A stretch of 64,000 bases of DNA from Bacteroidota bacterium (GCA_016706865.1 JADJIS010000002.1:1178001-1242000); one strand, 5' to 3'; numbered from the stretch's first letter, positions 43,391 through 53,062 are shown. Notes: generated by a model from the sequence alone, not told the origin. Made by a program: numbers and translations.

Positions 43391-44944
43391 ATGAAATTAA
43401 GATACATACCGATTATAGCAGCAATGGGGTTTTTGGCATCATCTTGCGCTACCCAAACAGCTTCAAGAGGTTCTTCTACTGACGATATTTACTTCAGCAC
43501 AGAAGATGCACAGGCATCAACCATTACAACCGAAACTACAACCACCACAACTACAGCAGAAACATATTCTACTTATCCCGGCAATTCCGGAAATGTGGAT
43601 TATAAACAACCTTCAGGTTCCGATGCTGATTACAGAACCGGTTCTGAAGATCTTTCATCTGAAACTTACTACGACGATGAAGGAAATACCTACGTGGTAA
43701 ATAATTATTATGAAGATGATAATTATGGTTACGACGATTATGACGATTATTATTATACCTCAAATATTTACCGCTACTATTATCCTTACAGCGGTTTTGG
43801 ATATTATTCATATTGTTATTCCCCTTATTATTACAATCCTTACGGTTGGAATGTAAGTTTTGGATGGGGACACGGTCATTGTTACCCTTATGCTTATTAT
43901 GGATATTATGATCCATGGTACTCTCCTTATTATGGTTACGGATATGGTTATGGTTACGGCTACGGTTATGGTGGATATGGAAATGGCTATTATAACGGTT
44001 ATTATGATGGTTATTATAACGGATATTACGATGGCTACTACGGTTCAGGTTATGGAGACAATGGTTACAATGGTTATAGTGATAACGGATATTATTATGG
44101 ACCAAACACTTCAACAGGTTCCAATACAAATACAGGAAGCAATTCGGTGGATATGATAGCTGCCGGATATGATAAAACCGGTAATACCGATATGAATCAT
44201 ATTTTAACAGATAAAGGTACACTTGAAGTAAATAAAGGTGATGTGAACACCAACGCTGCTTCTGCAGATAATGGTGCAACAATTGGTACTGCTGAAGTAA
44301 ATTCTATAAAAGGTGTGATCGCTAAAAATGATGTTTCTGAATTAAATGGTGCAGTAGCAGTTATGGATGATAAATCTATAAACGCCGGTCAAAATGAAAA
44401 TAAAGAAGCAGGTTCTGTAAAGGTGATCAAATATTATAGTGCACCGGATGCACCTGTAAAAAACACCATCTCAGAAAATGTTTCCTCACCGGTTGTAAAA
44501 ACTGATCGCGGTATAATTCGCAGCAACGATAATAATTATTCTGTGAGTAAACCGTCTTCAAATTATCAACCAAAAGGTGGCGGTCCGGTTAAACCTGCAG
44601 CTGATGCTCCAATTCAAAAACAAAATTATCAGCAACAACAAAATAATTCCAACAATCCTCAGGTAAAACCACAATATAATGGAATGCCTGAGAATAAAAA
44701 TACTTACGAGCAGCCTTCAAGGCCTGATAGTAATCCTTCAAAGAATTACGAACAGCCACCCGTAAAGAAAAATACTTATGAGGCACCTAAAACAAATTCA
44801 GGTACTTCAGGTAAAAGCACTTACGGAAATAGTGGAAGTTCGCCAAAAAGCAGCGGAAGTTATTCTAATGGTTCATCAGGAAGCAGACCATCCTCAAGCG
44901 GAAGTAATTCATCATCTCCTAAAAAGAGAAGCGGAGGAAAATAA
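43391..44944 (+). CDS. Tyr/Gly-rich lipoprotein
   Basis: A 517-residue probable lipoprotein: signal peptide with lipobox LASSC (Cys at about residue 19), then Thr-rich sequence. Residues 105-240 are extremely rich in Tyr, Gly, Asn and Asp, with YGYG runs and NGYYDGYY-type repeats. The region from 240 to 390 is more ordinary. The last 120 residues are Ser/Asn/Pro/Gly-rich and end in KKRSGGK. No catalytic motif. Such Tyr/Gly composition suggests a disordered, perhaps cohesive, surface or periplasmic protein. The OmpP1/FadL-like gene follows after 28 bp, so the two are probably one operon. Confidence 0.8.
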   Translation: MKLRYIPIIAAMGFLASSCATQTASRGSSTDDIYFSTEDAQASTITTETTTTTTTAETYSTYPGNSGNVDYKQPSGSDADYRTGSEDLSSETYYDDEGNTYVVNNYYEDDNYGYDDYDDYYYTSNIYRYYYPYSGFGYYSYCYSPYYYNPYGWNVSFGWGHGHCYPYAYYGYYDPWYSPYYGYGYGYGYGYGYGGYGNGYYNGYYDGYYNGYYDGYYGSGYGDNGYNGYSDNGYYYGPNTSTGSNTNTGSNSVDMIAAGYDKTGNTDMNHILTDKGTLEVNKGDVNTNAASADNGATIGTAEVNSIKGVIAKNDVSELNGAVAVMDDKSINAGQNENKEAGSVKVIKYYSAPDAPVKNTISENVSSPVVKTDRGIIRSNDNNYSVSKPSSNYQPKGGGPVKPAADAPIQKQNYQQQQNNSNNPQVKPQYNGMPENKNTYEQPSRPDSNPSKNYEQPPVKKNTYEAPKTNSGTSGKSTYGNSGSSPKSSGSYSNGSSGSRPSSSGSNSSSPKKRSGGK

Positions 44945-44972
44945 ATTTATTTCTATTAAATAATTAAGAGCC

Positions 44973-46481
44973 ATGACAAAAATATTTACATTGGTTTTAG
45001 CTACTGCTTTGTCCGCAACAATGTATGCGCAGAGTGATGCAGATGCACTTCGATATTCGATGCTCGATTTTGGAGGAACCGCACGATCACTTGGATCAGG
45101 AAATGCTTACGGAGCAATTGGGGGCGATATGAGCTCCATGAGTATGAATCCTGCAGGACTTGGAATTTACAGAAGTTCTGAATTTGTTTTCACTCCCGGA
45201 TTATTGAGTATTAATACCGAAAGTAATTATCTGGGACAAACCAATACAGACAGCAGATATAATTTTTATATGAGCAATTTCGGTTTTGTTTTTAGTAAAA
45301 TAAATCCGGGAAAAGAAACTGCAACTGATGGTTGGGTTGGTGGTTCATTTGGAATAGGATATAATCGCCTTGCAAATTTTAACAGCTCAACATTGTATTC
45401 AGGATATAATGACGAAAGTTCTTTATTAAATACGTATGTTGATTATTTAAATGCTAACGGTGGAACAAATCCTTCCGATGCATTTGCAAGTGATCCATTT
45501 GGAGCCGGATTGGCATGGGAGACATATTTAATTAATCCACTTCCATCTGATTCAACTCAATATTATTCCGTTATTACTGATGGAAATGTGCAACAAACAA
45601 AATCGATTATTACCAAAGGCGGATTAAATGAAGTTGCAATTTCTTTTGCAGGAAATTATGGAAATAGATTATTCATTGGAGGAACTATAGGAATTCCAAG
45701 TATACGTTATTCCAATTCCACGGTTTATACTGAAGCAGATATTAATCAGAATCATTCCGATTTTGAAGACTTTACATTGGCCGATTATACAGAAACAAAT
45801 GGTATCGGTATAAATGCAAAATTCGGTTTGATCTATAAGATCAGCGATTATTTCAGAGTAGGTGCATCCGTTCATTCACCTTCTTTATTCAGTTTAAGTG
45901 ATACTTATTATTCTTCCATGAGCAGTGGTCTTGATACTTCAGGCAGCTATTCGTATGACTCACCAACAGGAGAATTTGATTATGAATTAATTACCCCCTG
46001 GAGAGTTATAGGTAGTGCCGCCATTACTTTAAAGAACATCGGTTTTATTAGTGCTGATTACGAATTTGTTGACTATAGTGAAGCGGGATTTAATTTCAAC
46101 AGAAGTCTCGATGCCGGTGATCTTTCTTATGAAAATACTGTCAACACAAATATTGATACCAAATATGGCACTGTTTCAAATTTGCGTTTGGGTGCAGAAT
46201 TAATGTATGATATTTTCAGATTCAGAGGCGGATATATTATCAGTGGAACACCGTTTAATGATGGTATTGCTGCCAACGGTGCCGACTTTGCTAAAAATAC
46301 TATTACTGCCGGAGTTGGAATAAAAGAAAAATCATATTTTATCGACTTCGCATTTTCACATGCAACAACAACAGAATACGATATACAATATATTTATGAT
46401 AATGGTGCCGGCGTAAACGAAGGTGCAACTATAGATAAATCTTTAAATAATTTCCTTTTAAGTTTTGGTTTTAGGTTTTAA
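44973..46481 (+). CDS. OmpP1/FadL-type outer membrane protein
   Basis: 502 residues with a signal peptide (FTLVLATALSATMYAQ). The N-terminal block DALRYSMLDFGGTARSLG, then GNAYGAIGGDMSSMSMNPAG, is the standard start of Bacteroidota OmpP1/FadL/TodX-like barrels, where the N-terminal plug carries the MSxNPAGL motif. Alternating hydrophobic strands continue to a C-terminal aromatic (FGFRF), as in outer-membrane beta-barrels. These carry hydrophobic substrates across the outer membrane; the substrate here is not known. Terminator 19 bp after the stop. Confidence 0.88.
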   Translation: MTKIFTLVLATALSATMYAQSDADALRYSMLDFGGTARSLGSGNAYGAIGGDMSSMSMNPAGLGIYRSSEFVFTPGLLSINTESNYLGQTNTDSRYNFYMSNFGFVFSKINPGKETATDGWVGGSFGIGYNRLANFNSSTLYSGYNDESSLLNTYVDYLNANGGTNPSDAFASDPFGAGLAWETYLINPLPSDSTQYYSVITDGNVQQTKSIITKGGLNEVAISFAGNYGNRLFIGGTIGIPSIRYSNSTVYTEADINQNHSDFEDFTLADYTETNGIGINAKFGLIYKISDYFRVGASVHSPSLFSLSDTYYSSMSSGLDTSGSYSYDSPTGEFDYELITPWRVIGSAAITLKNIGFISADYEFVDYSEAGFNFNRSLDAGDLSYENTVNTNIDTKYGTVSNLRLGAELMYDIFRFRGGYIISGTPFNDGIAANGADFAKNTITAGVGIKEKSYFIDFAFSHATTTEYDIQYIYDNGAGVNEGATIDKSLNNFLLSFGFRF

Positions 46482-46500
46482 TGATTGTCAGTGAAGCAAC

Positions 46501-46533
46501 GCCCTCCTGGTGGTTCGGGAGGGCTTTTTTTTT
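46501..46533 (+). terminator. Rho-independent terminator after the OmpP1-like gene
   Basis: GCCCTCC pairs with GGAGGGC around a 10-nt loop, followed by nine T. A GTTCTGA repeat tract begins on the very next base. Confidence 0.92.
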
Positions 46534-46582
46534 GTTCTGAGTTCTGAGTTCTGTGTTCTGAGTTCTGAGTTCTGAGTTCTGT
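46534..46582. repeat. Heptamer repeat, word GTTCTGA x7
   Basis: GTTCTGA x2, GTTCTGT, GTTCTGA x3, GTTCTGT in exact 7-bp register, directly after the terminator. Reverse complement of the AGAACTC tract at 14592-14647. Confidence 0.9.
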
Positions 46583-46606
46583 GTTTCGATCCGAATAATG
46601 TTCTAT

Positions 46607-46772
46607 ATTCCTTGTTGTTTATTCTTTATTTTTATTCGATTATTTCCATGATAATTAATTCTTATTTGGTTAGCAGAGTTTACAAGGTTAGCCCGGTTGC
46701 CCTGGTTTCCTACGAAGGAATTTCTCCCGGGTTGTGTATCCGATTAATGTTTTTTATTTTTTGATTGTTATT
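46607..46772. repeat. Direct repeat of about 165 bp, copy 1
   Basis: Nearly identical to 46865-47030, offset 258 bp, with only a few substitutions and no indels. It contains TTTATTC-type words, the 9-bp-period sequence GGTTAGCAG/AGTTTACAA/GGTTAGC, and CTACGAAGGAATTTCTCCC, which recurs in part at 47251. Confidence 0.85.
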
Positions 46773-46864
46773 TGATATTTATTCATGTTCACTACGAAGA
46801 ACATAATTCCAGGTTGCCGATTGGTTTAATGCCTGCCTGGCGACTGCCGGCAGACAGGTTCTTT

Positions 46865-47030
46865 ATTCCTTGTTCTTTATTCTTTATTTTTATTCGATTA
46901 TTTCCATGATAATTATTTCTTATTTGGTTAGCAGAGTTTACAAGGTTAGCAAGGTTGCCCTGGTTTCCTACGAAGGAATTTCTCCCGGGTTGTGTATCCG
47001 ATTAATGTTTTTTATTTTTTGATTATTATT
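46865..47030. repeat. Direct repeat of about 165 bp, copy 2
   Basis: Second copy of 46607-46772. Between the copies is a small GC-rich palindrome (CCTGCCTGG..GGCAGACAGG, 46832-46858), resembling the one at 13384. No coding sequence is seen in 46583-47352. Confidence 0.85.
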
Positions 47031-47282
47031 TTTTATTTCCTTGGTTTCCGGCCCCATCTCTTATCTTCCCCAAAGGGAAAGACGTTTCTTTACCGTTTTT
47101 TCAAAGTTTCTGCAAAATAAATTACATCGCAATTTCTACCACCAAATTCCTCCAATTGATATTTCCCGTAACCCCAAAGCATCCAATCTTAAATTAATTT
47201 TCCAATGATACAACTGCATACTCCCACCCGCCAACTGCCACTGCCCACTTTCTACGAAGGAAAATCTCCCAGGTTATCGACA

Positions 47283-47317
47283 AATTGTCAATTATCAATT
47301 ATCAATTGTCAATTATT
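47283..47317. repeat. Heptamer repeat, word AATTATC/AATTGTC x5
   Basis: AATTGTC, AATTATC, AATTATC, AATTGTC, AATTATT. Reverse complement of the tract at 34764-34791. Confidence 0.8.
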
Positions 47318-47334
47318 CCCAAACCTTATTCCCT

Positions 47335-47342
47335 TATCTTTG
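47335..47342 (+). promoter_or_regulatory. TAnnTTTG element for the UbiD-family gene
   Basis: TATCTTTG, a perfect -7 word, ends 10 bp before the ATG at 47353. Confidence 0.65.
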
Positions 47343-47352
47343 TTCTTCTACT

Positions 47353-49245
47353 ATGCATTACAAAAATCTTCAGCAGTTTATCGATGATCTTGAAAAATCA
47401 GGTGAACTTTTACGTATTAAAGAATTCGTAAGTCCAGATCTGGAAATAACCGAAATTGCCGACCGATATATCAAACAAAATGGACCTGCTTTGTTGTTTG
47501 AGAACACAGGTACTGATTTTCCTCTTCTTATAAATTCCATGGGCTCATACAAAAGGATGTGCATGGCTATTGGGGTGGATGATCTTGATGATGTGGGAAG
47601 AGATATTTCCGAATTATTTAAGAAGCTCGCAACTCCTAAAAATAGTTTGATGGACAAAGTGATGATGCTTCCGGAACTTGGTAAGGTTGCGTCATGGATG
47701 CCGAAGACAATTAAAGGAAAAGGTGCCTGTCAGGAAGTGGTTATGCAGGACGCGGATATAACTAAATTACCCGTGATGAAATGTTGGCCTGCAGACGGAG
47801 GAAAATTTATCACACTTCCAATTATTCATACCCTCGATCCTGAAACACAAATACGAAATGTGGGAATGTACAGAATGCAGGTATTCGGTCCTAAATTAAC
47901 AGGAATGCATTGGCATAAACATAAAGTTAGTGCCGGGCACTTCAACAAGTATAAAAAATTAAATCAACGTATGCCTGTTTCCGTCGCATTGGGTGGCGAT
48001 CCTGTGTATACATATTGTGCAACTGCACCTTTGCCTCCAAATGTGGATGAATATTTATTGGCAGGCTTTTTAAGAAAAAGAAAAGTGGAATTAGTAAAAT
48101 GTATCACGAACGATCTGTATGTTCCGGCGGATGCTGATTTTATAATTGAAGGATATGTTGATCCCAATGACGAATTAATTTTAGAAGGACCTTTTGGTGA
48201 TCACACCGGATATTATTCGTTAGCAGATTATTATCCAAAATTTCATATTACCTGCATCACCCATAAAAAAAATGCAGTTTATCCATCTACAATAGTTGGA
48301 ATACCACCACAAGAAGATGCATGGATCGGGAAGGCAACGGAAAGAATATTTATTACTCCAATTAAATTAACCATGTTGCCAGAAGTGGAGGATATGGAAT
48401 TACCTATTGAAGGTGTATTTCATAATCTCACCATTGTAAAAATAAAAAAAGAATATGAAGGTCATGCACAAAAAGTGATGAATGCAATGTGGGGAGCCGG
48501 ACAAATGATGTTCAATAAAATATTGGTGATAGCAGATGAAATTAATATTCATGATTTTAAGGAAGTAGCACAATATCTCAGTAAAAATGTAGATCCGGCA
48601 AACGACATTTATTTCAGCGCGGGCCCAATGGATGTGCTTGATCACAGCTGCAGCAAATTTGCTTTCGGAAGTAAAGTATGTATTGATGCAACAGCAAAAT
48701 CTGCTTCCGAATTAAAAAATATTGATAGTAAAAATATCCATATTGATAAATCGAAATTGATGACTACTTTTCCCGAAATTAAGGGAATAAATGATGATCT
48801 TTTAAAATTGAATATATCTGTTGTAGCAATTGCAGTAGAAAAAAATAAGAAGAAACATATAAGCACTCTCAACGATAAATTGATTTTAGAAGAGGGTTTA
48901 AATAAGGTGAAGATCATTATTTATGTCGATCATCTTGTGGAAGTAAATGATATGGCAGTTGTAACCTGGAATTTCTCTAACAATATTGATCCTAAACGCG
49001 ATATATTTTTATCGCCCGATAATGGTTCAGGTTTATCACATTGTGGCATAGATGGAACGAGAAAAACAAAAGGTTTCGACGATTTTTTCCGTCCATGGCC
49101 CAATGTTATAATTATGGATGAGCAGACAATAAATACTATAGATAAAAAATGGATTCAACTCGGTTTGGGAAAATTCATTGAATCACCTTCCCACAAGTAT
49201 AAAAGGCAAGTTATTGGAGATGGAGCAGTAGTAGAAGAAAAGTGA
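47353..49245 (+). CDS. UbiD-family decarboxylase (menaquinone type)
   Basis: A 630-residue prenylated-FMN-dependent decarboxylase. It begins HYKNLQQFIDDLEKSGELLRI, typical of UbiD. Family blocks are GPALLFENTGTDFPLLINSMGS near 40-60, MHWHKHKVSAGHF near 185, EGYVDPNDELILEGPFGDHTGYYS near 270, then GIPPQEDAWIGKATERIF and LPIEGVFHNLTIVKI, with the Glu and Arg positions used for prFMN chemistry. In this phylum the long form acts in ubiquinone/menaquinone-type quinone synthesis, so menaquinone decarboxylation is the likely role. No ubiX neighbour is seen. Confidence 0.9.
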   Translation: MHYKNLQQFIDDLEKSGELLRIKEFVSPDLEITEIADRYIKQNGPALLFENTGTDFPLLINSMGSYKRMCMAIGVDDLDDVGRDISELFKKLATPKNSLMDKVMMLPELGKVASWMPKTIKGKGACQEVVMQDADITKLPVMKCWPADGGKFITLPIIHTLDPETQIRNVGMYRMQVFGPKLTGMHWHKHKVSAGHFNKYKKLNQRMPVSVALGGDPVYTYCATAPLPPNVDEYLLAGFLRKRKVELVKCITNDLYVPADADFIIEGYVDPNDELILEGPFGDHTGYYSLADYYPKFHITCITHKKNAVYPSTIVGIPPQEDAWIGKATERIFITPIKLTMLPEVEDMELPIEGVFHNLTIVKIKKEYEGHAQKVMNAMWGAGQMMFNKILVIADEINIHDFKEVAQYLSKNVDPANDIYFSAGPMDVLDHSCSKFAFGSKVCIDATAKSASELKNIDSKNIHIDKSKLMTTFPEIKGINDDLLKLNISVVAIAVEKNKKKHISTLNDKLILEEGLNKVKIIIYVDHLVEVNDMAVVTWNFSNNIDPKRDIFLSPDNGSGLSHCGIDGTRKTKGFDDFFRPWPNVIIMDEQTINTIDKKWIQLGLGKFIESPSHKYKRQVIGDGAVVEEK

Positions 49246-49507
49246 CAAAAACGATCAGGTTATGGTTGAACCGTTTTATGGGCAGGTCACTTAAACCTAA
49301 TCTTTTTTCAAAGATTGGTACATATTTATTTTAATAACATTAGCTGTCTGGCATAGGTCAAGGGTAGAATTACCATTTGCCCTGTCATGAAATTGATACT
49401 TTTGTGCACTAATTTGAATTAAAGATGTTTTAAATTTGTAAAAGTTCTTTAAACTCTATGTGTCGCACACGCCTTAACCCAATTAATTTTACGACACAAC
49501 CTATCAA

Positions 49508-50791
49508 ATGCAGAAATGGATTTCCTCCTTAATGATCCTGATTTGCACACACAGCTTTATTTATTCACAACTTTGCATCGAGGACCGCTTCACCCAAGCG
49601 GGATACTTTTCAACAGATGAGATAACCATTGAAAATAACATTTCCTATGGTCTCGCAAACGATTGGTATTATGGGATGGTTATGCCGGAGTTGAACATGT
49701 TCAATATTGCCTATCCGAAAACCGAAATTGATCCTTTAGTTAAAAGACCCTTGGTCGTACTTGCACATGGAGGCGGTTTTTGGGGTGGTGAAAAAGAAAA
49801 TCTCGATTATATTATTCAACATCTTGCCCAAAAAGGTTTTGTTGCCGCCACTGTAAATTATAGAAAAGGTTGGAATGCCTATGGCGATCCGGAGGAATGT
49901 GATGGTGATGGAGTTTCGATGTATCAAGCTATTTATAAGGCTATGCAAGATGTAAAAGCATCGGTAAGATATCTCGTTGCAAATGCTGATACGTATGGAA
50001 TAGATACTTCCTGGATATTTCTGGGAGGGCAAAGTGCCGGTGTGTATGCGATGATGAATGGTATGTATGCAACACAGGATGAATGGAATTCACTCTTTCC
50101 TGATCATGCCACTTTATTCGGAAATTTAAACAGTGCAACAAATGATATAGTAACTGATTTCACTGTAAAGGGATTTATGAATTTCTGGGGTGGCATAGTT
50201 GATATTAATTTGATTGATGCAAATGATGCCATTCCAACCATTAATTTTTATGGAACTGATGATGATATCGTTCCACCTTATCAGGGAAATTTTCAAGGTT
50301 GTGAACAGTATGCTTATGTTTATGGCTCAGCATCCATTAATAATGCTCTTAATTTACTTGGTGTTTGCAATGTAGTGCATGCGCGCGAAGGTTATGGTCA
50401 CGATACTTATGAAGATGATTATGTGATCGATAATGTTACCTGTTTTATGAAATCCATATTTTGTGATGAATGTACTTCCTATGAAGTAGACTATCAGTCA
50501 GGTTCCTGTGAAGAATTAACTGTGACAGGAATTACGGATCATTCAAAAAAAGTGTTTACAGTGTATCCGAATCCGGCAAGCACTTTTGTTGTCGTAAATT
50601 CATTAAATCCACTGGAAATAAATAGTAAATTAAATGTCTGGAATTCAATGGGACAAACAACAAAGGTTGATTATACCAACACTGATAATACATTAATTTT
50701 ACAAACGGAAAATTTGCCTTCCGGCTTATATTATTTTTCGGTAAATAGTAATAATAAAATACATCCCGGAAGTTTTCTCATCGATAATTAG
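49508..50791 (+). CDS. T9SS-exported carboxylesterase-like hydrolase, paralogue 1
   Basis: A 427-residue exported alpha/beta hydrolase. Signal peptide to about residue 20. The oxyanion motif HGGGFWGG is at 87-94, nucleophile GQSAG at 174-178 (Ser176), the acid in YGTDDDIVPP and His in GYGHDTYE near 300. It resembles carboxylesterase/esterase-lipase enzymes of the BD-FAE type. The C-terminus is a T9SS sorting domain (FTVYPNPASTFVVV, LPSGLYYFSV). Substrate unknown; acylated polysaccharide is one guess. A closely related gene follows at 51036 in the same direction, pointing to tandem duplication. Confidence 0.88.
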   Translation: MQKWISSLMILICTHSFIYSQLCIEDRFTQAGYFSTDEITIENNISYGLANDWYYGMVMPELNMFNIAYPKTEIDPLVKRPLVVLAHGGGFWGGEKENLDYIIQHLAQKGFVAATVNYRKGWNAYGDPEECDGDGVSMYQAIYKAMQDVKASVRYLVANADTYGIDTSWIFLGGQSAGVYAMMNGMYATQDEWNSLFPDHATLFGNLNSATNDIVTDFTVKGFMNFWGGIVDINLIDANDAIPTINFYGTDDDIVPPYQGNFQGCEQYAYVYGSASINNALNLLGVCNVVHAREGYGHDTYEDDYVIDNVTCFMKSIFCDECTSYEVDYQSGSCEELTVTGITDHSKKVFTVYPNPASTFVVVNSLNPLEINSKLNVWNSMGQTTKVDYTNTDNTLILQTENLPSGLYYFSVNSNNKIHPGSFLIDN

Positions 50792-50818
50792 CAGATGATT
50801 GTGTGCATAACGGGGGAA

Positions 50819-50843
50819 TTTATGGGTAATAATTACCCATAAA
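50819..50843. promoter_or_regulatory. Perfect 25-bp palindrome between the esterase paralogues
   Basis: TTTATGGGTAAT, one A, then ATTACCCATAAA: 12-bp arms with a single central base, 27 bp after the first esterase stop and about 190 bp before the second gene. With no T-tract it could be an operator as well as a transcript-end hairpin. Confidence 0.55.
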
Positions 50844-51035
50844 ATTCAGTGGCATTATTCTAATCAAAATTGTATTGTCATCAATTTGTAATCTTAATAA
50901 TAAAATATTTTTTCACGATAAAAATTATACCAGCAAATCGAAAGTGGATACCGATTTGATTCTTGCATAAAGAAACAAGCCGTATATCTGACTGAAATAC
51001 AATGTATATGGTATATATTTTGAATATAATTTAAT

Positions 51036-52340
51036 ATGAGGAAGTTCATTTTTGTTTTTGTTCTTCCCTTGTTTGCACATACACTTACAGCACAAATTTC
51101 TGAATATTGTATTCCTGATAGGTTTGGAGAAGAACCTCTTTTTAATGGGGATGATATTGAAGTAATTAATAATATTCCATATGGGCTTGCCGACTTCTGG
51201 TACGATGGAAATGTAGTTCCACAATTAAATTCGTTTGATATCGCTTTTCCAAAGGCAGCAGTTGATGATTTGTCAAAACGGCCTTTTATTGCATTATTTC
51301 ACGGAGGTGGTTTTGCAGCCGGTGATAAAACTAAAATGACAAATTTTATGATGGAAATGGCGAAACGCGGATACGTGGCTGCTACTTTTAATTATAGATT
51401 AGGTTGGAATACCGGGGGTGTAGAACCATCCTATTGTTTGGGTGATCCCGAATCGCTTTTAGGTGCATATTACAGAACCTGCCAGGATGTAAATGCATCC
51501 ATGCGATATATAACTTATCATGCATCGGAATATGGCATTGACACTTCTATGATCTTTATCGGTGGACAAAGTGCAGGCATGATGGGAGTTATGACCAATA
51601 TTTATATGTCGCAACAAAATATAAATCAAATTTATCCTGGCTTAGAGGATAAATACGGAAGTATTGACGAATCAACGAATAGTATTGATATTACTTACTC
51701 CGTAAAAGGAATAATTAATATGTGGGGTGCAATTCCTGATACTACCTTTATAAATAGTAATGAAAATATTCCTATCATTAATTTTTATGGGGAGAGAGAT
51801 AATGTAGTGCCTCCCGTTTCCGGACCGATTCAGGATTGTTTTAGTCCGAACGAATACTTTACGGTTTATGGCTCAGTTTCCGTTTATAACAGACTTTCCA
51901 ATCTTGGAATCTGTAGTATTTTACATGCAAATCAAATAACAGGTCATGATGCGTATTTAGATGAATTTACTGTCCCGGAGTCAGCCTGTTTTTTGAAAAG
52001 TATAATTTGTGATAATTGCACTTCAGGTGAATTTTTGAACGAAATTTCCTCTTGTGGTCAATTTGTGCCAATACAAGAAAATGGATTGTTGGAAAATATA
52101 ACGGTATTCCCAAATCCTGCAACAGGCACACTTTTCATTTCATTGGGAAATGCCTCTCTGCCGGAATATCCTATACTTGAGATCTATGATGCAACCGGAC
52201 GAGCGATTTCAGCTGATTTCAACCTGGATGGTTCCCTGATAAAACTTAATATCACAGATATGGCTTCAGGAATATATTTTGGACGTATAAAAGTTGTTGA
52301 TAGCATTGAGGATTTCCGGTTTGTTGTTAATCAAAAATAA
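51036..52340 (+). CDS. T9SS-exported carboxylesterase-like hydrolase, paralogue 2
   Basis: A 434-residue paralogue of the preceding gene. Signal peptide to about residue 20; HGGGFAAGD at 89-97; GQSAG at 177-181 (Ser179); acid in YGERDNVVPP; His in TGHDAYLDE. Both proteins share the N-terminal CIPDRF/CIEDRF start, the LSKRPF/LVKRPL strand, and the Cys-rich FLKSIICDNCTS block before the tail, so they are the same architecture. The T9SS domain here reads VFPNPATGTLFISL. The protein should be exported and surface-anchored. Followed 56 bp later by a response-regulator gene. Confidence 0.88.
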   Translation: MRKFIFVFVLPLFAHTLTAQISEYCIPDRFGEEPLFNGDDIEVINNIPYGLADFWYDGNVVPQLNSFDIAFPKAAVDDLSKRPFIALFHGGGFAAGDKTKMTNFMMEMAKRGYVAATFNYRLGWNTGGVEPSYCLGDPESLLGAYYRTCQDVNASMRYITYHASEYGIDTSMIFIGGQSAGMMGVMTNIYMSQQNINQIYPGLEDKYGSIDESTNSIDITYSVKGIINMWGAIPDTTFINSNENIPIINFYGERDNVVPPVSGPIQDCFSPNEYFTVYGSVSVYNRLSNLGICSILHANQITGHDAYLDEFTVPESACFLKSIICDNCTSGEFLNEISSCGQFVPIQENGLLENITVFPNPATGTLFISLGNASLPEYPILEIYDATGRAISADFNLDGSLIKLNITDMASGIYFGRIKVVDSIEDFRFVVNQK

Positions 52341-52396
52341 ATTTTTCAAACATTCTCCTTACCTCTCTGTTTAGAATTAATCTAAACAGTAGAAAG

Positions 52397-53062
52397 GTGC
52401 CCAATATTCAGATATTAATTGCCGAGACTCAATACCTTATTCTGGAGGGATTGCGGTCTATCTTCAGCAGGCATTCTGATATAACGGTTTCTCAGGAGAT
52501 CACCAGTAAGGAAGCACTTTTCACAACCCTGCACATTACAAATCCCGATATTGTAATTATTGATCCCTTAAACCTCGAAAATTTCAGGATAGATGATATC
52601 AGTACCATTGAAACTATTTGTCCTGGCACTCGTATTCTAATTATCACCGACATAAACAATACGGAAGTGGTACATAGCATTGTGGAGACCGGCGTTAAGG
52701 GTTACCTTACCAAAACCTGCGATGAAAAGGAGATCATAGCTGCTGTCTATGCTTTAATGCGCGGGGAACAGATGTTTTGTTTCAAAGTGGTAAACATAGT
52801 AATGGATGGCAAAGCTCCAGCAGTGGAAAATTGTGAAGCAGCATTGTTGTCGGAACGAGAAATTGAAATAATACGACTAATCGCAAATGGTTATACCACA
52901 CGCCAGATCGCGGATGCATTGTTCCGAAGTTTTCATACTATAACCACACATCGCAAAAATATCATGAAAAAGCTGGGTATCAATTCCAGCTCGGAGTTGT
53001 TGGTTTTTGCCATGAATACCGGTTTGATCCAATCCAGAGAGCAACTTATCTCACCTAAATAA
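52397..53062 (+). CDS. NarL/LuxR-type response regulator with weak acidic pocket
   Basis: 221 residues, GTG start at 52397. The receiver domain covers 1-120, with the likely phospho-acceptor Asp56 in IVIIDPLN and KGYLTKTCDEKEI near 105-117. The usual N-terminal acidic pair is reduced to one Glu in IAETQYL, so phosphorylation may be weak or absent. The LuxR HTH is at about 150-215: LSEREIEIIRLIANGYTTRQIA, followed by HRKNIMKKLGINSSSELL. It precedes a classical kinase/OmpR pair in the same direction with a 54-bp gap, but NarL regulators normally pair with other kinases, so partnership is not assured. Confidence 0.9.
   Translation: MPNIQILIAETQYLILEGLRSIFSRHSDITVSQEITSKEALFTTLHITNPDIVIIDPLNLENFRIDDISTIETICPGTRILIITDINNTEVVHSIVETGVKGYLTKTCDEKEIIAAVYALMRGEQMFCFKVVNIVMDGKAPAVENCEAALLSEREIEIIRLIANGYTTRQIADALFRSFHTITTHRKNIMKKLGINSSSELLVFAMNTGLIQSREQLISPK

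Noticed and set aside
43569..44282. 237-codon frame antisense to the Tyr/Gly-rich lipoprotein
   Set aside because: Its His/Asn/Arg-rich sequence is what the reverse strand of TAT/GGT/AAC repeats gives; the plus-strand gene has a lipobox and normal context.
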